Positions 62,110 to 64,000 of a stretch of 64,000 nucleotides of DNA are shown here, in pieces (positions within the stretch are counted from its first letter, which is position 1; each line of letters opens with the position of its first letter). This DNA is from Yarrowia lipolytica (Eukaryota > Ascomycota > Dipodascomycetes > Dipodascales). Made by a program: the position numbers and the translations under genes. The notes under the pieces were generated by a model that searched no databases, was not told where the DNA came from, and saw only the letters and a list, made by a program, of their open reading frames with translations. The stretch spans positions 3,162,001 through 3,226,000 of the forward strand of contig NC_090774.1 of assembly GCF_001761485.1 (NCBI RefSeq), written 5' to 3'.

Positions 62110-64000
62110 AGATGATTGTTTAATGTGTTGGATGGTTTGATGATCAGGACAACGTCTCCTAAGGCCTATATAAGGGCAATGTGGGGTATCTTGCTGATTT
62201 GTGGGGTGTCATACGTCGAGTCACTGTTGCTGATCATAGCTCATCGAGTTCGGTGTCTGAGCCGGCATCATATCGGTGGTTACTCGGCTCGACTTGCCAG
62301 TATGCACACCGATAGGGCCTATCAAGGCGATTGCCAAGCTGCAGGAGGTCTTGTTTGATGCACGCCTCCTTTTTTAAGCCTCCGCAACTTTTCTTATATA
62401 GGGCTTGTAGCCAATTTTTCGACACTAACGGGGGCTTGTGGTTTATTAACACTTGGGATGGGCAGATTGGACGCAGCGGCCGTGTGGGGAAGGGAAATCG
62501 GTTGAGTGGATCTGCCAGCCCGAGTTGCAAGGCTCTGGAGCCCGTTTCACACCACCTTTCAACACCTCTGGCGATGACCCACGGCACCACATCAGATACG
62601 GAACAACATCAACCAACAACTGATATTATGAAGAAATCCACGGGTGAATAGTGTCAAAAGTTTACCCGGATAGACAAGCTTAGGGCTCAAAGGCCGGCTT
62701 TGCCACACAACATGCAGATCCCGAGACGCCGTACATTGCGACTTTCCCAGCAATGATTTTTCTTCCCCCTTGCACCATCGTCTTGGCAGAAATATTTTAT
62801 GTTTCTATGTGGGCATCCAGTCCGACTCGCATATCTGTGGGGTAATTAGAGCTGACTGACAAATATATGCATATTGCTTCAGCCGCACGGGAAGCCAGCC
62901 GTATCAACCCTAAGCAGCCGCCACGCAAAAAGACAGAGTGAGACAATTGTGGCTAAACATGTTGCGGGTGGCGCGTTTAGTGAGTCATTTTTTCACTTGT
63001 TGAAAGCACGTTGTACTAAGAGCACTTTTAGACCCGGGTCTGCGCTAGGTCAACGTGTTTGTCGCCATATTGGGACACTACAGCATTGTGTCTTTGATTG
63101 GGGGCAAAGAGAGTACATCCGATGTATTTTAGGTATCGTGGAGTATGACATATACATACGGGATGTCTACATAGGCCTGAAATAGCTGATTGGTATTCGG
63201 TGGGGTAACAATCAACCTACAAGTAGTATTGTACATACTGTAATTTTAGTTTGTAGCTTGAGACTGTTCGAGTTTTCGTCTGTCTTGTATTCACGAGTGG
63301 TCTCACGACCATATAATATTCCCGAGTATGGTCTAACCAGTTGCTTTGTCTACTACAGTAAATCACGTAATCTCAATGCATCACCATCTTGGCACTGCTC
63401 GCTTCGAATCGCCCTCTTTGTGCACAACTACAGTCGAATTTAACAGGGCGTGTTAAGATACCGTAACTGGAATGTTGTAGAAGTGATGGATGAGATGTCT
63501 CAAATCTCATACAGTAGATTATGTCGACGGTAACTGGAATTCTACTGATACAGTTAAAGTACAGTACAAACACCCTTTAAAGGGTGCCCGCTGGAGGACT
63601 ACAACTTTTCTGCGAAAAAAAGTCACACCCCTTTATTTTAACCATATCCCGATGCAACAAATATCCAATGAGTCAAGTCCCAAACCAGGAATATTATCCT
63701 TTCATATCGCATTCTCTGTATTTGTCCTTTTTGGGTCTGGTAGAATCAAGAGCAATCTGTAGCCTTCCGCCATGTCACATTTTGTTGTGTCGTTGGGTCC
63801 AAGTGCTTCAATACCTGACTCCCGCACAATACGATACAGTATTAGAATATGGCCACCTGCTCTTGGTGCTTTCGATCCCCTCTCCACGACTACTGCGATG
63901 TTTCCCATGGTTTTGATGCAAGTCTACCGTTGTTCAGTTATCAGAGAGAGCGTCATTGGTATCGTAGCATTGTGCGGAGTATATAGTAGTAGGTACGATA
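62110..64000. other. intergenic to right edge, no gene seen
   Basis: 1.9 kb upstream of the permease. Frames such as 62331-62651 and 62874-63185 have no domains. CTACAAGTAGTATTGTACATACTGTAAT near 63219 is another compound of the recurrent motifs. Confidence 0.55.

Overview
The window is nuclear DNA of an ascomycete yeast, almost certainly Yarrowia lipolytica. The OMP decarboxylase at 6535-7395 is recognisable as the Y. lipolytica URA3 marker protein. The introns have the Yarrowia form: GTGAGT at the 5' end and a CTAAC branch site only 4-5 nt before the 3' splice site. The gene set is otherwise that of a gene-sparse yeast chromosome (from memory chromosome E; not checked).

Layout. 0-10 kb: the 5' part of a DUF726/MIL1-like gene running off the left edge, a decayed membrane-protein gene, a tRNA-Glu relic, an ACT-domain protein, URA3, a small coiled-coil protein and a carrier-like membrane protein. 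10-27 kb: RBA50/RPAP1, GAL10 epimerase, eIF3f, an IFH1/CRF1-type acidic coactivator, glucosidase II beta, a type II Golgi-like membrane protein and the oligoribonuclease REX2. 27-42 kb: a strikingly divergent beta-tubulin, an SLC33-type transporter, PDB1, SVP26, the ribosome quality-control ligase LTN1/RKR1 and TCTP/TMA19. PDB1, SVP26, LTN1 and TCTP each have one intron close to the start codon; their first exons are short and were rebuilt here by eye. 42-64 kb: two tandem secreted histidine acid phosphatases, TRM13, a HOL1-type transporter, a secreted purple acid phosphatase, a MEP2-like ammonium transporter, a truncated MFS transporter and a DAL5/TNA1-type permease. This right part looks like a nutrient-scavenging neighbourhood (phosphate and nitrogen). 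Two of the three phosphatase genes carry the same perfect 10-bp palindrome CCCACGTGGG upstream, a strong Pho4-type E-box.

I recognise no retroelement, DNA transposon, rRNA gene, CRISPR array or intact tRNA gene. Large intergenic stretches (up to 3.3 kb) hold no convincing genes but are strewn with short motifs of the TACAAGTA and TACTGTA type. The points most worth a second look are the beta-tubulin with S6, Y167 and A198 (positions where changes give benzimidazole resistance elsewhere), the shared phosphatase palindrome, the intron architecture, the tRNA relic with an intron-like insert, and the intergenic motif family. I saw no clear sign of a wholly new multi-gene system.
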